DNA from: DASPWV01 sp046727855
Lineage (GTDB): Bacteria > Acidobacteriota > Vicinamibacteria > Vicinamibacterales > UBA2999
Direction: 5' to 3'
DNA length: 32,809 nt
Assembly (NCBI GenBank): GCA_046727855.1
Contig: JBKPDL010000032.1
Span: forward strand, 1-32,809
The translations under genes were made by a program, and so were the position numbers. Under the pieces are notes generated by a model. The model searched no databases. It was not told where the DNA came from and worked only from the letters and a program-made list of their open reading frames with translations. Shown in pieces: positions 15,725 to 22,921 of the stretch; position 1 is the stretch's first letter; every line of letters starts with the position of its first letter.

Positions 15725-17092
15725 CTAAGTCTTTCGCATAGCTTCCGCGATGTTCGTCAGCGCGCGCTCCACGAGCTTGCGCGAGGTCGCGATGTTCATG
15801 CGCATGTGCCCTTCGCCGCCCTTTCCATAGGACGCGCCCTGGTTGAGGTGGACACGCGCGTTCTTCACCAGCCACCGTTCGATCATCGTTTCGGGCGTGA
15901 CCGGGGTCGCCGACGGAGTCTTCTTGTTCGCTTCATCGGCCAGCTGCTTCGCGCCGATGCTCTCACCGAGCGCCGTGAAGTCGAGCCACGCGAGATAGGT
16001 GCCCTGCGCCTTCGTGTACTTGACGCTCGGCATGTTGGCGGCGATGAACTTCTCCACGAACTCGTGGTTGGCGTCGATGTACGCGTTCACCTGGTTCAAC
16101 CAGTCCTCGCCGCCTTCGAGCGCGGCCTGGTTTGCGATCAATCCGAGCGTGCTGATGTCGGCGCGAAGATTGGCTTTGACTCTCGCGAGGTAGTCCTCGT
16201 TGTCGGAGAAGAACCAGGCGGTCTTCATCGCGGCCAGGCTGAAGGACTTGCTCGCGGCCTTGAACGTGAGGCTGTTATGGACGACTTCTTTATTTGCCAG
16301 GCTGGCAAACGGCGTGTACTTCTGACCGCTGCGCACGAAGTCGCAGTGGATCTCGTCGGCCAGGACCACCACGCGACGCTGCAGACAGATTTCGCCGAGC
16401 GTCGTCAGATCCTCGCGCGACCAACAGTTGCCCGTCGGGTTCTGCGGATTGCACAGGATCAGCGTGTGCGTGTCGTAACTGATGCGCCGCTCGAAATCGT
16501 CGAAGTCGATCTGATAGCGGCCGTCCACTACCTTCATGAGACTTTCTTCAGGCAGAACGCGCGCCTCACGCAGGTCGCCGTAGAACCCGTTGTAGGTCGG
16601 CGTCAGCAACAGCACTTTCGTTCCCGGCGGGGAGAACGTCTTGAGCGCGGCAATCAGCGCCGGATGGACGCCGGCGGCCATCACCACGTTCTTGGGATCG
16701 ACCTCGAGGCCATAACGTCGCTTATTCCATTTCACGACGCTGTCAATGAACGGCGCCATCGTGTCCAGATAGCCCCAGTTCTCGTGCTTCATGCGCTCGT
16801 TGAGCGCCTGCGTGATGACCGGCGCCGCGCGAAAATCCATGTCGGCGATGCCCATGCCGACGTCGATGCTGTCTTTGCCGTAGAGCGCGATCTGCCGGTC
16901 CCACTTGGTGCAATTGGTGCCGATACGGCTGTACGGCGTGTCGAAGTCGTACTTGCCGTCGGGCGGTGCCGACCACGCGACGCCATCCGCGGCAGCCAGC
17001 GTCGACGGGCGTGTGCTCACTGCGCCCGCAAGCGCGGTCAATCCGGCATTCTTGAGGAACGATCGGCGATCCAGTCCTTGATGCTGTGACAT
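15725..17092 (-). CDS. Tat-exported PLP enzyme, MalY/PatB-like C-S lyase or aminotransferase
   Basis: This is a 455-aa fold-type I PLP protein. The N terminus is a twin-arginine signal (LDRRSFLKNAG, residues 7-17, then a hydrophobic Ala-rich segment), so it should be folded with cofactor and sent to the periplasm. The mature part strongly resembles MalY/PatB enzymes: CNPQNPTG (N219 region), ADEIHCDF (D246, H249), and the Schiff-base lysine K282 in FKAASKSFSLA. That group cleaves C-S bonds of cystathionine or cysteine conjugates, but aminotransferase activity cannot be excluded. A GGGGG-rich stretch precedes the ATG. It is divergent from the DUF305 gene with a 200-bp shared upstream region, and convergent with the ABC exporter. 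Confidence 0.88.
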   Translation of the reverse strand: MSQHQGLDRRSFLKNAGLTALAGAVSTRPSTLAAADGVAWSAPPDGKYDFDTPYSRIGTNCTKWDRQIALYGKDSIDVGMGIADMDFRAAPVITQALNERMKHENWGYLDTMAPFIDSVVKWNKRRYGLEVDPKNVVMAAGVHPALIAALKTFSPPGTKVLLLTPTYNGFYGDLREARVLPEESLMKVVDGRYQIDFDDFERRISYDTHTLILCNPQNPTGNCWSREDLTTLGEICLQRRVVVLADEIHCDFVRSGQKYTPFASLANKEVVHNSLTFKAASKSFSLAAMKTAWFFSDNEDYLARVKANLRADISTLGLIANQAALEGGEDWLNQVNAYIDANHEFVEKFIAANMPSVKYTKAQGTYLAWLDFTALGESIGAKQLADEANKKTPSATPVTPETMIERWLVKNARVHLNQGASYGKGGEGHMRMNIATSRKLVERALTNIAEAMRKT

Positions 17093-17241
17093 TCGCTGCC
17101 CCCTGCCTCGGGCCCTCTCGACGCGCGGGCTTATGCGCGGCGGCGTGGCCTTGCCGGTGTTTCTGCGGATACTAGCGCCGGACGCCCCGATTTTGCGAAA
17201 CTTTTGTTCTGGCTCCGCTTCCGCCGGCAGCCGGCCAATGC

Positions 17242-17270
17242 TTGACAGGGATGCGCGCGGGCGTCAGAGT
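17242..17270 (+). promoter_or_regulatory. Candidate promoter of the DUF305-LVIVD cluster
   Basis: TTGACA at 17242-17247, a 17-nt spacer, then CAGAGT at 17265-17270. The -10 match to TATAAT is weak (A2, A4, T6) but the layout is the same as before the GntR gene. The ATG of the lipoprotein follows at 17293, leaving a leader of roughly 16 nt. Confidence 0.45.
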
Positions 17271-17292
17271 TACCCGTCTCTACAACGTCAAA

Positions 17293-17943
17293 ATGCGTCA
17301 ATTGATCGCTCTCGTTTTCTTGAGCCTTGCTGCCGGCGCGTGCCGGACGGCAAGCGCCGATCCTACTTCGGCTCAGGAGCCGACTCCACCCATTGTTCAG
17401 CCGGGCGCCCCTGGCGAGGCACCGCGCGTCGTGGATGCCGGCAAGGCCGCCGATCTGTCGAAGGTGCGGTTCACCCAAGCCGACGTGGATTTCATGCAGG
17501 GCATGATCGGCCATCATCTTCAGGCGCTCGAGATGGTCGAGCTCCTGAAAACACGCAGCACCAGTGAAGACATGAAAAAGCTCGGCCTGCGCATCGAGCT
17601 GTCGCAGCAGGACGAGATCAAAATGATGCGCGATTGGCTGACGGCGCGCGGACAGGAGGTGCCGGGCGAGCATGCGCACCACACGGGCATGCTGATGCCG
17701 GGCATGCTGTCGCCGGACGAGATGGCGCATCTCACCGACGCCAAAGGCGTGGAATTCGATCGCCTGTTCCTCTCCGGCATGATCAAACATCACAACGGCG
17801 CGCTCATCATGGTGGACGACCTGTTCGCCAAACCAGGCGCGGCACAGGATTCCGACATCTACGCGTTTGCCTCTGACGTCGTCGCCGATCAGCGCATGGA
17901 GATGGATCGTATGGCCGTCATGCTGAAGGAGCTGCAGAAATGA
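17293..17943 (+). CDS. DUF305 lipoprotein
   Basis: This is a 216-aa DUF305-family protein with two copies of the family's His-His helix motif: FMQGMIGHHLQALEMVELL (H74-H75) and FLSGMIKHHNGALIMVDDLF (H166-H167). Between them is a Met/His-rich stretch (EHAHHTGMLMPGMLS, residues 126-140), consistent with metal, possibly copper, binding, as proposed for this family. A lipoprotein signal ends at C17 (LSLAAGAC), so it should be anchored to a membrane in the periplasm. I chose the ATG at 17293 because it gives this signal; an upstream TTG at 17242 in frame is instead the -35 box candidate. Its stop overlaps the ATG of the first LVIVD gene (ATGA at 17940), so the two are coupled. Confidence 0.9.
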   Translation: MRQLIALVFLSLAAGACRTASADPTSAQEPTPPIVQPGAPGEAPRVVDAGKAADLSKVRFTQADVDFMQGMIGHHLQALEMVELLKTRSTSEDMKKLGLRIELSQQDEIKMMRDWLTARGQEVPGEHAHHTGMLMPGMLSPDEMAHLTDAKGVEFDRLFLSGMIKHHNGALIMVDDLFAKPGAAQDSDIYAFASDVVADQRMEMDRMAVMLKELQK

Positions 17944-19850
17944 GAGCCGTCACGAAGGTTGTCTGTTTCGCTGCCCTGTTGATCGTTGCGGGCGTCGCCG
18001 GCGTTGCCCAGGAACGTCCGTCGGCGCCCGCCGCCAACGATCCGCGCGCGAAGCTCAAACCTGGATTTCGCGATGCCGGCGTGGCCGCACGCAATATGGA
18101 GCTGGTGGCGACGCTGCCGAAGCCTGAAGGATTTTTTGATCCGAAGTCGCCGGCGGGCACTGCTACGCCGCCCGAGCGTGAAGGACGCGGCGGCGCGAAT
18201 GCCTCACCGGAAGCGCCCGCAAATGCGGCTGCGCCCGAAGCACCCGAGGACGCCGGGCGTGGAGGACGAGGCGGACGCGGTGGCGGCGGCGGACTGAATT
18301 TCGCCAACTCCGATCTCGCGTTCAGCGGGACCCACATGTGGCTGGGCAGTTTCCACGGGTTCAATACTTACGACATCGAGAACCCGCGGCGCCCGCGGTT
18401 GCTCGCGTCGATCGTGTGTCCGGGGGGACAGGGCGACGTCTCTGTTCACGGCAACCTGCTCTTCATGTCGGTCGAGCAAACGCGCGGACGAGTCGACTGC
18501 GGCACGCAAGGCGTGGAATCGACGGTGAGCACCGAACGGTTCCGCGGCGTGCGGATTTTCGATATCAGCGATATCACCAAACCGAAGCAGGTGGCGGCGG
18601 TGCAGACCTGTCGCGGATCGCACACCCATACATTGGTGACCAACCCCAAAGACAAGACCTCTATTTATGTGTATGGCTCGGGCACGGGTGCCGTGCGATC
18701 GGGCGACGAGCTGTCCGGCTGCGTGGGTGACGAGAAGGATCCCAACACCGCGCTCTTCAGCATCGATGTCATCAAGGTGCCGCTCGCGGCGCCCGAAAAA
18801 GCCGCGATCGTCAACCGGCCGCATATCTTCGCGGACCCGAACAGCGGCGCCCTCGGCGGACTGTGGCAGGGCGGCAATCACGGGCCGGGTACGCAGAGCT
18901 CACGGATGACGAATCAGTGTCACGACATCACGGTGTTTCCGGAGGTCGGTCTCGCCGCGGGTGCGTGCTCGGGCAACGGCATTCTGATGGACATCTCCGA
19001 TCCGGAGCATCCGGTGCGTCTCGATCACGTCGTGGACAGGAATTTCGCCTACTGGCACTCGGCGACCTTCAACAATGACGGCACGAAGATCGTGTTCACG
19101 GACGAATGGGGCGGCGGCACGCGTCCGCGCTGCCGCGCGACCGATCCGCCCACCTGGGGCGCCGACGCCGTGTTCGACATCGTCGACAAAAAGCTGCGAT
19201 TCGGCGGCTACTACAAGATCCCGGCGCCACAGACCGATCAGGAAAACTGCGTCGCGCACAACGGATCGATCATTCCGGTCCCCGGCCGCGACATCATGGT
19301 GCAGGGCTGGTATCAGGGCGGGGTCTCGGTATTTGATTTCACCGACTCGACGAGGCCGTTCGAGATTGCCTACTTCGATCGCGGCCCGATCAATCCGAAG
19401 GATTTGATCACTGGCGGTTACTGGTCCGCCTATTGGTACAACGGCAACATCTTCGGCGCCGAGATCGCGCGCGGCATCGACGTGTTCCGTCTCGTCCCAA
19501 GCGAGCACCTGTCGCAGAACGAGATCGACGCTGCAATGCTTGTCCGCTACAACGAGTTCAACGCGCAGCAGCAGCCGCGCGCCACCTTCCCGCCGACGTT
19601 TATCGTTGCGAAGGCATACCTCGATCAGCTCACGCGCAGCAAGGGCATTGCCTCAGCGCGCGCGAGCGCCGTGAAGGCAGCCATCGATCGCGCCGATCGG
19701 AGTAATCCCGATCGCGCGGCGCTCGATCAACTCGACACGCTGGCCAATCAGCTCGAGCAGGATGCCACGAGTGCAACCGGCCGTGACGCGGATCGGCTGC
19801 GCGCGCTTGCGGCAACCATCAAAGGAAGAACCGCGCGCCTGCGAGGCTAG
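17940..19850 (+). CDS. LVIVD-repeat secreted protein, copy 1
   Basis: This 636-aa exported protein (signal peptide about 1-23, VTKVVCFAALLIVAGVAGVA) has a Gly/Arg/Pro-rich linker (about 75-120, including GRGGRGGRGGGGG) and then a beta-propeller-like body of LVIVD type. Repeated propeller blades read like GVRIFDISDITKPKQVAAVQTC, GILMDISDPEHPVRLDHVVD and GVSVFDFTDSTRPFEIAYFD. The conserved Cys, His and Trp residues (CRGSHTHTL, NQCHDITVFP, YWHSATFNNDG, QENCVAHNGSI) suggest a metal or ligand site, but the function is unknown. A helical tail (about 565-636, DRADRSNPDRAALDQLD) follows. It is coupled to the DUF305 gene upstream and has a close paralogue 207 bp downstream. Confidence 0.88.
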   Translation: MRAVTKVVCFAALLIVAGVAGVAQERPSAPAANDPRAKLKPGFRDAGVAARNMELVATLPKPEGFFDPKSPAGTATPPEREGRGGANASPEAPANAAAPEAPEDAGRGGRGGRGGGGGLNFANSDLAFSGTHMWLGSFHGFNTYDIENPRRPRLLASIVCPGGQGDVSVHGNLLFMSVEQTRGRVDCGTQGVESTVSTERFRGVRIFDISDITKPKQVAAVQTCRGSHTHTLVTNPKDKTSIYVYGSGTGAVRSGDELSGCVGDEKDPNTALFSIDVIKVPLAAPEKAAIVNRPHIFADPNSGALGGLWQGGNHGPGTQSSRMTNQCHDITVFPEVGLAAGACSGNGILMDISDPEHPVRLDHVVDRNFAYWHSATFNNDGTKIVFTDEWGGGTRPRCRATDPPTWGADAVFDIVDKKLRFGGYYKIPAPQTDQENCVAHNGSIIPVPGRDIMVQGWYQGGVSVFDFTDSTRPFEIAYFDRGPINPKDLITGGYWSAYWYNGNIFGAEIARGIDVFRLVPSEHLSQNEIDAAMLVRYNEFNAQQQPRATFPPTFIVAKAYLDQLTRSKGIASARASAVKAAIDRADRSNPDRAALDQLDTLANQLEQDATSATGRDADRLRALAATIKGRTARLRG

Positions 19851-19862
19851 CGCGCGGAGTGA

Positions 19863-20037
19863 AAAGTTCAAAGTTCAAAGTTCAAAGTTCAAAGTTCAAA
19901 GTGAGTGGCGGAGTTTAAAGTGTGAAGTTGCTGATGAGCTACACGACTTAACTTTGAACTTCACCTTGAACTTTGAACTTCAGTTGAACTTTGAACTTCA
20001 CTTTGAACTTTGAACTTTGAACTTTGAACTTTGAACT
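19863..20037. repeat. AAAGTTC/TTTGAAC heptamer arrays forming a 40-nt perfect inverted repeat
   Basis: Five perfect AAAGTTC units plus a partial one run from 19863 to 19902. Five perfect TTTGAAC units run from 20002 to 20036. Positions 19865-19904 and 19998-20037 are exact reverse complements over 40 nt, with a 93-nt loop that itself holds four further degenerate copies of TTGAAC. It lies between the duplicated LVIVD genes and 20 bp before the second ATG (20058). In RNA it could make a very long hairpin. No T-run follows, so it is not an ordinary terminator. Confidence 0.92.
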
Positions 20038-20057
20038 GACAGCGAAGAGGCCCCGAT

Positions 20058-21953
20058 ATGAAGCGCCAAGTTCTCACCTGGTTCGCGTGTTTGGTGGCGG
20101 TCGCCGCGGTCGTCTCGCCGCAGGTGCGTGCGCAGGATCCTGCCGTCCCTCGACCCGGCCCGGGGCAGGCCAGCGCGCAGGCTGATCCACGTGTCGGCCT
20201 CAAAGGCGGGTTCCGCGACGCGGCCGTTGCCGCACGCAACATGGAGTTGCTCGCCAACCTGCCGAAGCCACCGGGCTTCTTCGATCCGGCCGCGCCCGCC
20301 GGTGCTGTGTCGCCGCCGGAGCCACCTCCCGGTACGCCGCGCCCGGAACCGCAGCCGCCGGCGAACAACGGGACGCCGCCGGCGCCCGCGCCGGGGAGCG
20401 GCTTTACGAATTCGGATCTCGCGTTTCAGGGCACGCACGCGTGGGTCGGGAATTACAACGGGTTCAACACCTACGACATCGAAAACCCGCGCCGGCCGCG
20501 GCTGCTCGCGTCGATTGTGTGTCCGGGCGGGCAGGGCGATGTTTCCGTGTATCGCAACCTGCTGTTCATGTCGGTCGAGCAGACGCGCGGCCGCATCGAC
20601 TGCGGCACACAGGGAGTGCAGACGACCGTCAGCACGGAACGCTTCCGCGGCGTGCGCATTTTCGACATCAGCGATTTGAAGAATCCGAAGCAGTTGGCGG
20701 CCATTCAAACCTGCCGCGGCTCGCACACACACACGCTGGTGGTCGATCCGAAGGACAGGACGAATATCTATATCTACGGCTCGGGCACCGGCGCGGTCCG
20801 ATCGGGCGAAGAACTCGAGGGGTGTATCGCTGACACGAAGGATGACAAAACGGCGCTGTTCAGCATCGACGTCATCAAAGTGCCGCTCGCCTCGCCCGAC
20901 AAGGCGTCGATTGTCAACCGCCCGCGCATCTTTGCCGATCCCAACACGGGCGCGCTGGCGGGCCTGTGGCAGGGCGGGGATCACGGACCGGGTACGCAGT
21001 CGTCGCGCTTGACCAATCAGTGCCACGACATCACGGTCTTTCCGGAGCTCGGTCTGGCCGCGGGCGCGTGCTCAGGCAACGGCATTCTGATGGACATCTC
21101 CGACCCCGTGAATCCGGTGCGGCTCGATCAAGTGGTCGACAAGAATTTCGCCTACTGGCACTCGGCGACCTTCAACAACGACGGCACCAAGGTCGTGTTT
21201 ACCGACGAGTGGGGCGGCGGCGGCCGGCCGCGCTGCCGGGCGATCGATCCTCCGACGTGGGGCGGCAACGCCATCTTCGACATCGTCGATCGCAAGCTGC
21301 AGCTGCGCGGCTACTACAAGCTGCCGGCGGTGCAGACCGAGCAGGAGAACTGCGTCGCGCACAACGGCTCGATCATCCCAGTGCCTGGACGCGACATCAT
21401 GGTGCAGGCGTGGTACCAGGGCGGCATCTCGGTATATGACTTCACCGATTCCGCACATCCGGTCGAGATCGCGTATTTCGATCGCGGACCAATCGACACG
21501 AAGCAGCTGATTTCTGGCGGCTACTGGTCGGCGTATTGGTACAACGGCAACATCTACGGCGCGGAGATCGCGCGCGGCATCGACGTCTTCAGACTGACAG
21601 CGAGCGAGTACCTGTCACAGAACGAGATCGACGCAGCCATGCTGGTGCGCTTCGACGAGTTCAACGCGCAGCATCAGCCGCGCGTATCGTGGCCGCCAAC
21701 GATGATCGTCGCGCGCGCGTACCTCGATCAGCTCAATCGCAGCAAGGTGATTACTCCGCCGCGGGCAACGGCGGTGAAGGACGCAATCGACCGCGCCGAT
21801 CGCAGCAATCCAAGTCGTGCGGATCTGGATCGTCTCGACACGCTCGCGACTCAGTTGGAACAGGACGCTGGCAACGTCGGTGGCCGTGATGCGGATCGTC
21901 TGCGCTCGCTGGCGGCCACGCTAAAAGCGCGCGCTGCCCGGCTGCGCGCTTGA
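20058..21953 (+). CDS. LVIVD-repeat secreted protein, copy 2
   Basis: This is a 631-aa paralogue of the preceding gene: by eye most residues of the propeller body match position by position (for example NTYDIENPRRPRLLASIVCP, GSGTGAVRSG and NQCHDITVFPE are identical). The signal peptide (LTWFACLVAVAAVVSPQVRAQ) and the linker differ: the linker here is Pro-rich (PPEPPPGTPRPEPQPP) where copy 1 is Gly-rich. The helical C-terminal tail is kept. The duplication is therefore old enough for the linkers to diverge, while the body is under constraint. The inverted heptamer repeat lies directly before this gene and may affect its expression. The function is unknown. Confidence 0.9.
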   Translation: MKRQVLTWFACLVAVAAVVSPQVRAQDPAVPRPGPGQASAQADPRVGLKGGFRDAAVAARNMELLANLPKPPGFFDPAAPAGAVSPPEPPPGTPRPEPQPPANNGTPPAPAPGSGFTNSDLAFQGTHAWVGNYNGFNTYDIENPRRPRLLASIVCPGGQGDVSVYRNLLFMSVEQTRGRIDCGTQGVQTTVSTERFRGVRIFDISDLKNPKQLAAIQTCRGSHTHTLVVDPKDRTNIYIYGSGTGAVRSGEELEGCIADTKDDKTALFSIDVIKVPLASPDKASIVNRPRIFADPNTGALAGLWQGGDHGPGTQSSRLTNQCHDITVFPELGLAAGACSGNGILMDISDPVNPVRLDQVVDKNFAYWHSATFNNDGTKVVFTDEWGGGGRPRCRAIDPPTWGGNAIFDIVDRKLQLRGYYKLPAVQTEQENCVAHNGSIIPVPGRDIMVQAWYQGGISVYDFTDSAHPVEIAYFDRGPIDTKQLISGGYWSAYWYNGNIYGAEIARGIDVFRLTASEYLSQNEIDAAMLVRFDEFNAQHQPRVSWPPTMIVARAYLDQLNRSKVITPPRATAVKDAIDRADRSNPSRADLDRLDTLATQLEQDAGNVGGRDADRLRSLAATLKARAARLRA

Positions 21954-22090
21954 ATCTGGAGACTTGGCGTTCTGGAGACTTGGAGCAAATCTAGACACTG
22001 CACTCCGAACGTGGAGATCTCGAGAACTGGAGATTGGAGAAAATCTGGAGATTTCCAGATTTTCAAATCAGCAGATTTCGAGATCTCCAG
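21954..22090. repeat. Octamer repeat block between the LVIVD and Smr genes
   Basis: From the LVIVD stop onward the sequence is made of 8-nt-like words: TCTGGAGA, CTTGGCGT, TCTGGAGA, then GTGGAGAT, CTCGAGAA, CTGGAGAT, CTGGAGAT, TTCCAGAT, TTCGAGAT and CTCCAG. The same words occur in the gaps at 15632 and 24140. The imperfect palindrome CTGGAGATTTCCAG is included. It is open in the Smr frame, but the encoded residues are repeat-derived. Confidence 0.7.
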
Positions 22091-22130
22091 GCGCGCCTTG
22101 AGTGAATTCCTTGTTAAATCTGCGAATCAG

Positions 22131-22580
22131 ATGGCGTTTGCTGTGGGCAGCGAGGTCGTCGTCACGCCGGTCGGCAAGAAACGCGGCGTTGTCGTTGACG
22201 CCGCCGGCGGCCGCTATCGAGTACGCGTCGGCAATGTCGTCGTTTCCTGTCGCGAAGCCGACCTCGCGGTGGTCGAGGAGCGCAAAAACAAGAAGGCCAC
22301 GCGATCCGCACGCCACTCATCACGCGTTGCGAGGCCTCAGGAACCGGCCCGCGCAGTGCGCGTCGACCTTCACGGTTTGTCAGTTGAGGAGTCGATCGCG
22401 CGCCTCGTCGATGTCATCGATCGCGCTATCCTCGACGGCGCCGACCGCATCGAAGTCGTGCACGGCAAAGGATCAGGTCGCGTCAGGAATGCGGTCCATC
22501 GCCACCTTGCGACCATGAGCGTGGTCGCCGCGTTCAAGCTCGATGCGCGCAACGCGGGCATCACTTGGGTCTATCTCTGA
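22131..22580 (+). CDS. Stand-alone KOW-Smr protein (MutS2 C-terminal type)
   Basis: This is a 149-aa protein matching only the C-terminal part of MutS2. A KOW-like segment comes first (FAVGSEVVVTPVGKKRGVVV then YRVRVGNVVVSCREADL), then a basic linker (ERKNKKATRSARHSSR), then an Smr nuclease domain with DLHGLSVEESIARL and the HGKGSGRVRNAVHRHL motif. MutS2 uses this domain on RNA or branched DNA in ribosome collision rescue or recombination; the MutS ATPase part is absent here. I chose the ATG at 22131 because the open frame upstream (from 22011) encodes repeat-derived residues; a TTG about 11 codons upstream is also possible. The ribosome site is weak. Full MutS2 elsewhere in the genome is not excluded. 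Confidence 0.75.
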   Translation: MAFAVGSEVVVTPVGKKRGVVVDAAGGRYRVRVGNVVVSCREADLAVVEERKNKKATRSARHSSRVARPQEPARAVRVDLHGLSVEESIARLVDVIDRAILDGADRIEVVHGKGSGRVRNAVHRHLATMSVVAAFKLDARNAGITWVYL

Positions 22581-22921
22581 CCACTTCATCGTGCGACGCT
22601 TTTCCGCGCGTGAGCGTCGCGACCCAGCGAACCAGGCGCCAGCGTCTCACCGTGAATAGCGTGCGGATCACGATCGGTTGACAGCTGCAAGGCGTTAAGT
22701 GGAAAGACAACCTCGAGAGCCGGTTGCTGCTGCTGCGGCGCCGCTTCGAGCAGAAGTGCCCCGACATTCGACTCGTCCCTAGATCGCGCGGCCGTTTTGC
22801 GCTAGAACTCACCTGCGAACCCGTACTGAGAACGGCTCCGTAACTCGGGGGTCGAGATTCCGGGGTCCTCGGTTACGGGTAGCAGCGTTCAACGTTCACG
22901 TTCAAAGTCAGGAGAGCTGCA
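22581..22921. other. 341-bp intergenic stretch with a possible decayed short frame
   Basis: No gene can be supported. A plus-strand frame from GTG 22610 to TAA 22841-22843 is interrupted once by TGA at 22679-22681; its two parts (VSVATQRTRRQ and, later, VKWKDNLESRLLLLRRRF) match nothing I recognise. A minus-strand frame of about 80 codons overlaps the Smr gene and looks random. Heptamer-like words end the stretch (22887-22910). Confidence 0.4.
22887..22910. repeat. Short GTTCAAA-type heptamer tract
   Basis: GTTCAAC, GTTCAC and GTTCAAA follow each other at 22887-22906. The word is the same as in the large inverted array at 19863-20037. It lies just before the ribosome site of the NHL-repeat gene (CAGGAGAG, 22909-22916). 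Only three units, so it is either an early or a decayed array. Confidence 0.5.

Noticed and set aside
15647..17089. A plus-strand open frame of 480 codons opposite the PLP enzyme
   Set aside because: Mirror of the minus-strand coding region, with no recognisable domain.
17242..17292. In-frame TTG extension of the DUF305 gene
   Set aside because: It would destroy the lipoprotein signal, and the TTG belongs to a TTGACA promoter candidate.
19863..20037. Heptamer arrays considered as CRISPR or an insertion-sequence end
   Set aside because: The units are 7 nt with no spacers, there is no cas gene or transposase, and no target duplication is visible.
22561..22812. A minus-strand frame of 83 codons overlapping the Smr gene end
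   Set aside because: It has no recognisable motif or ribosome site and overlaps the better supported Smr gene.
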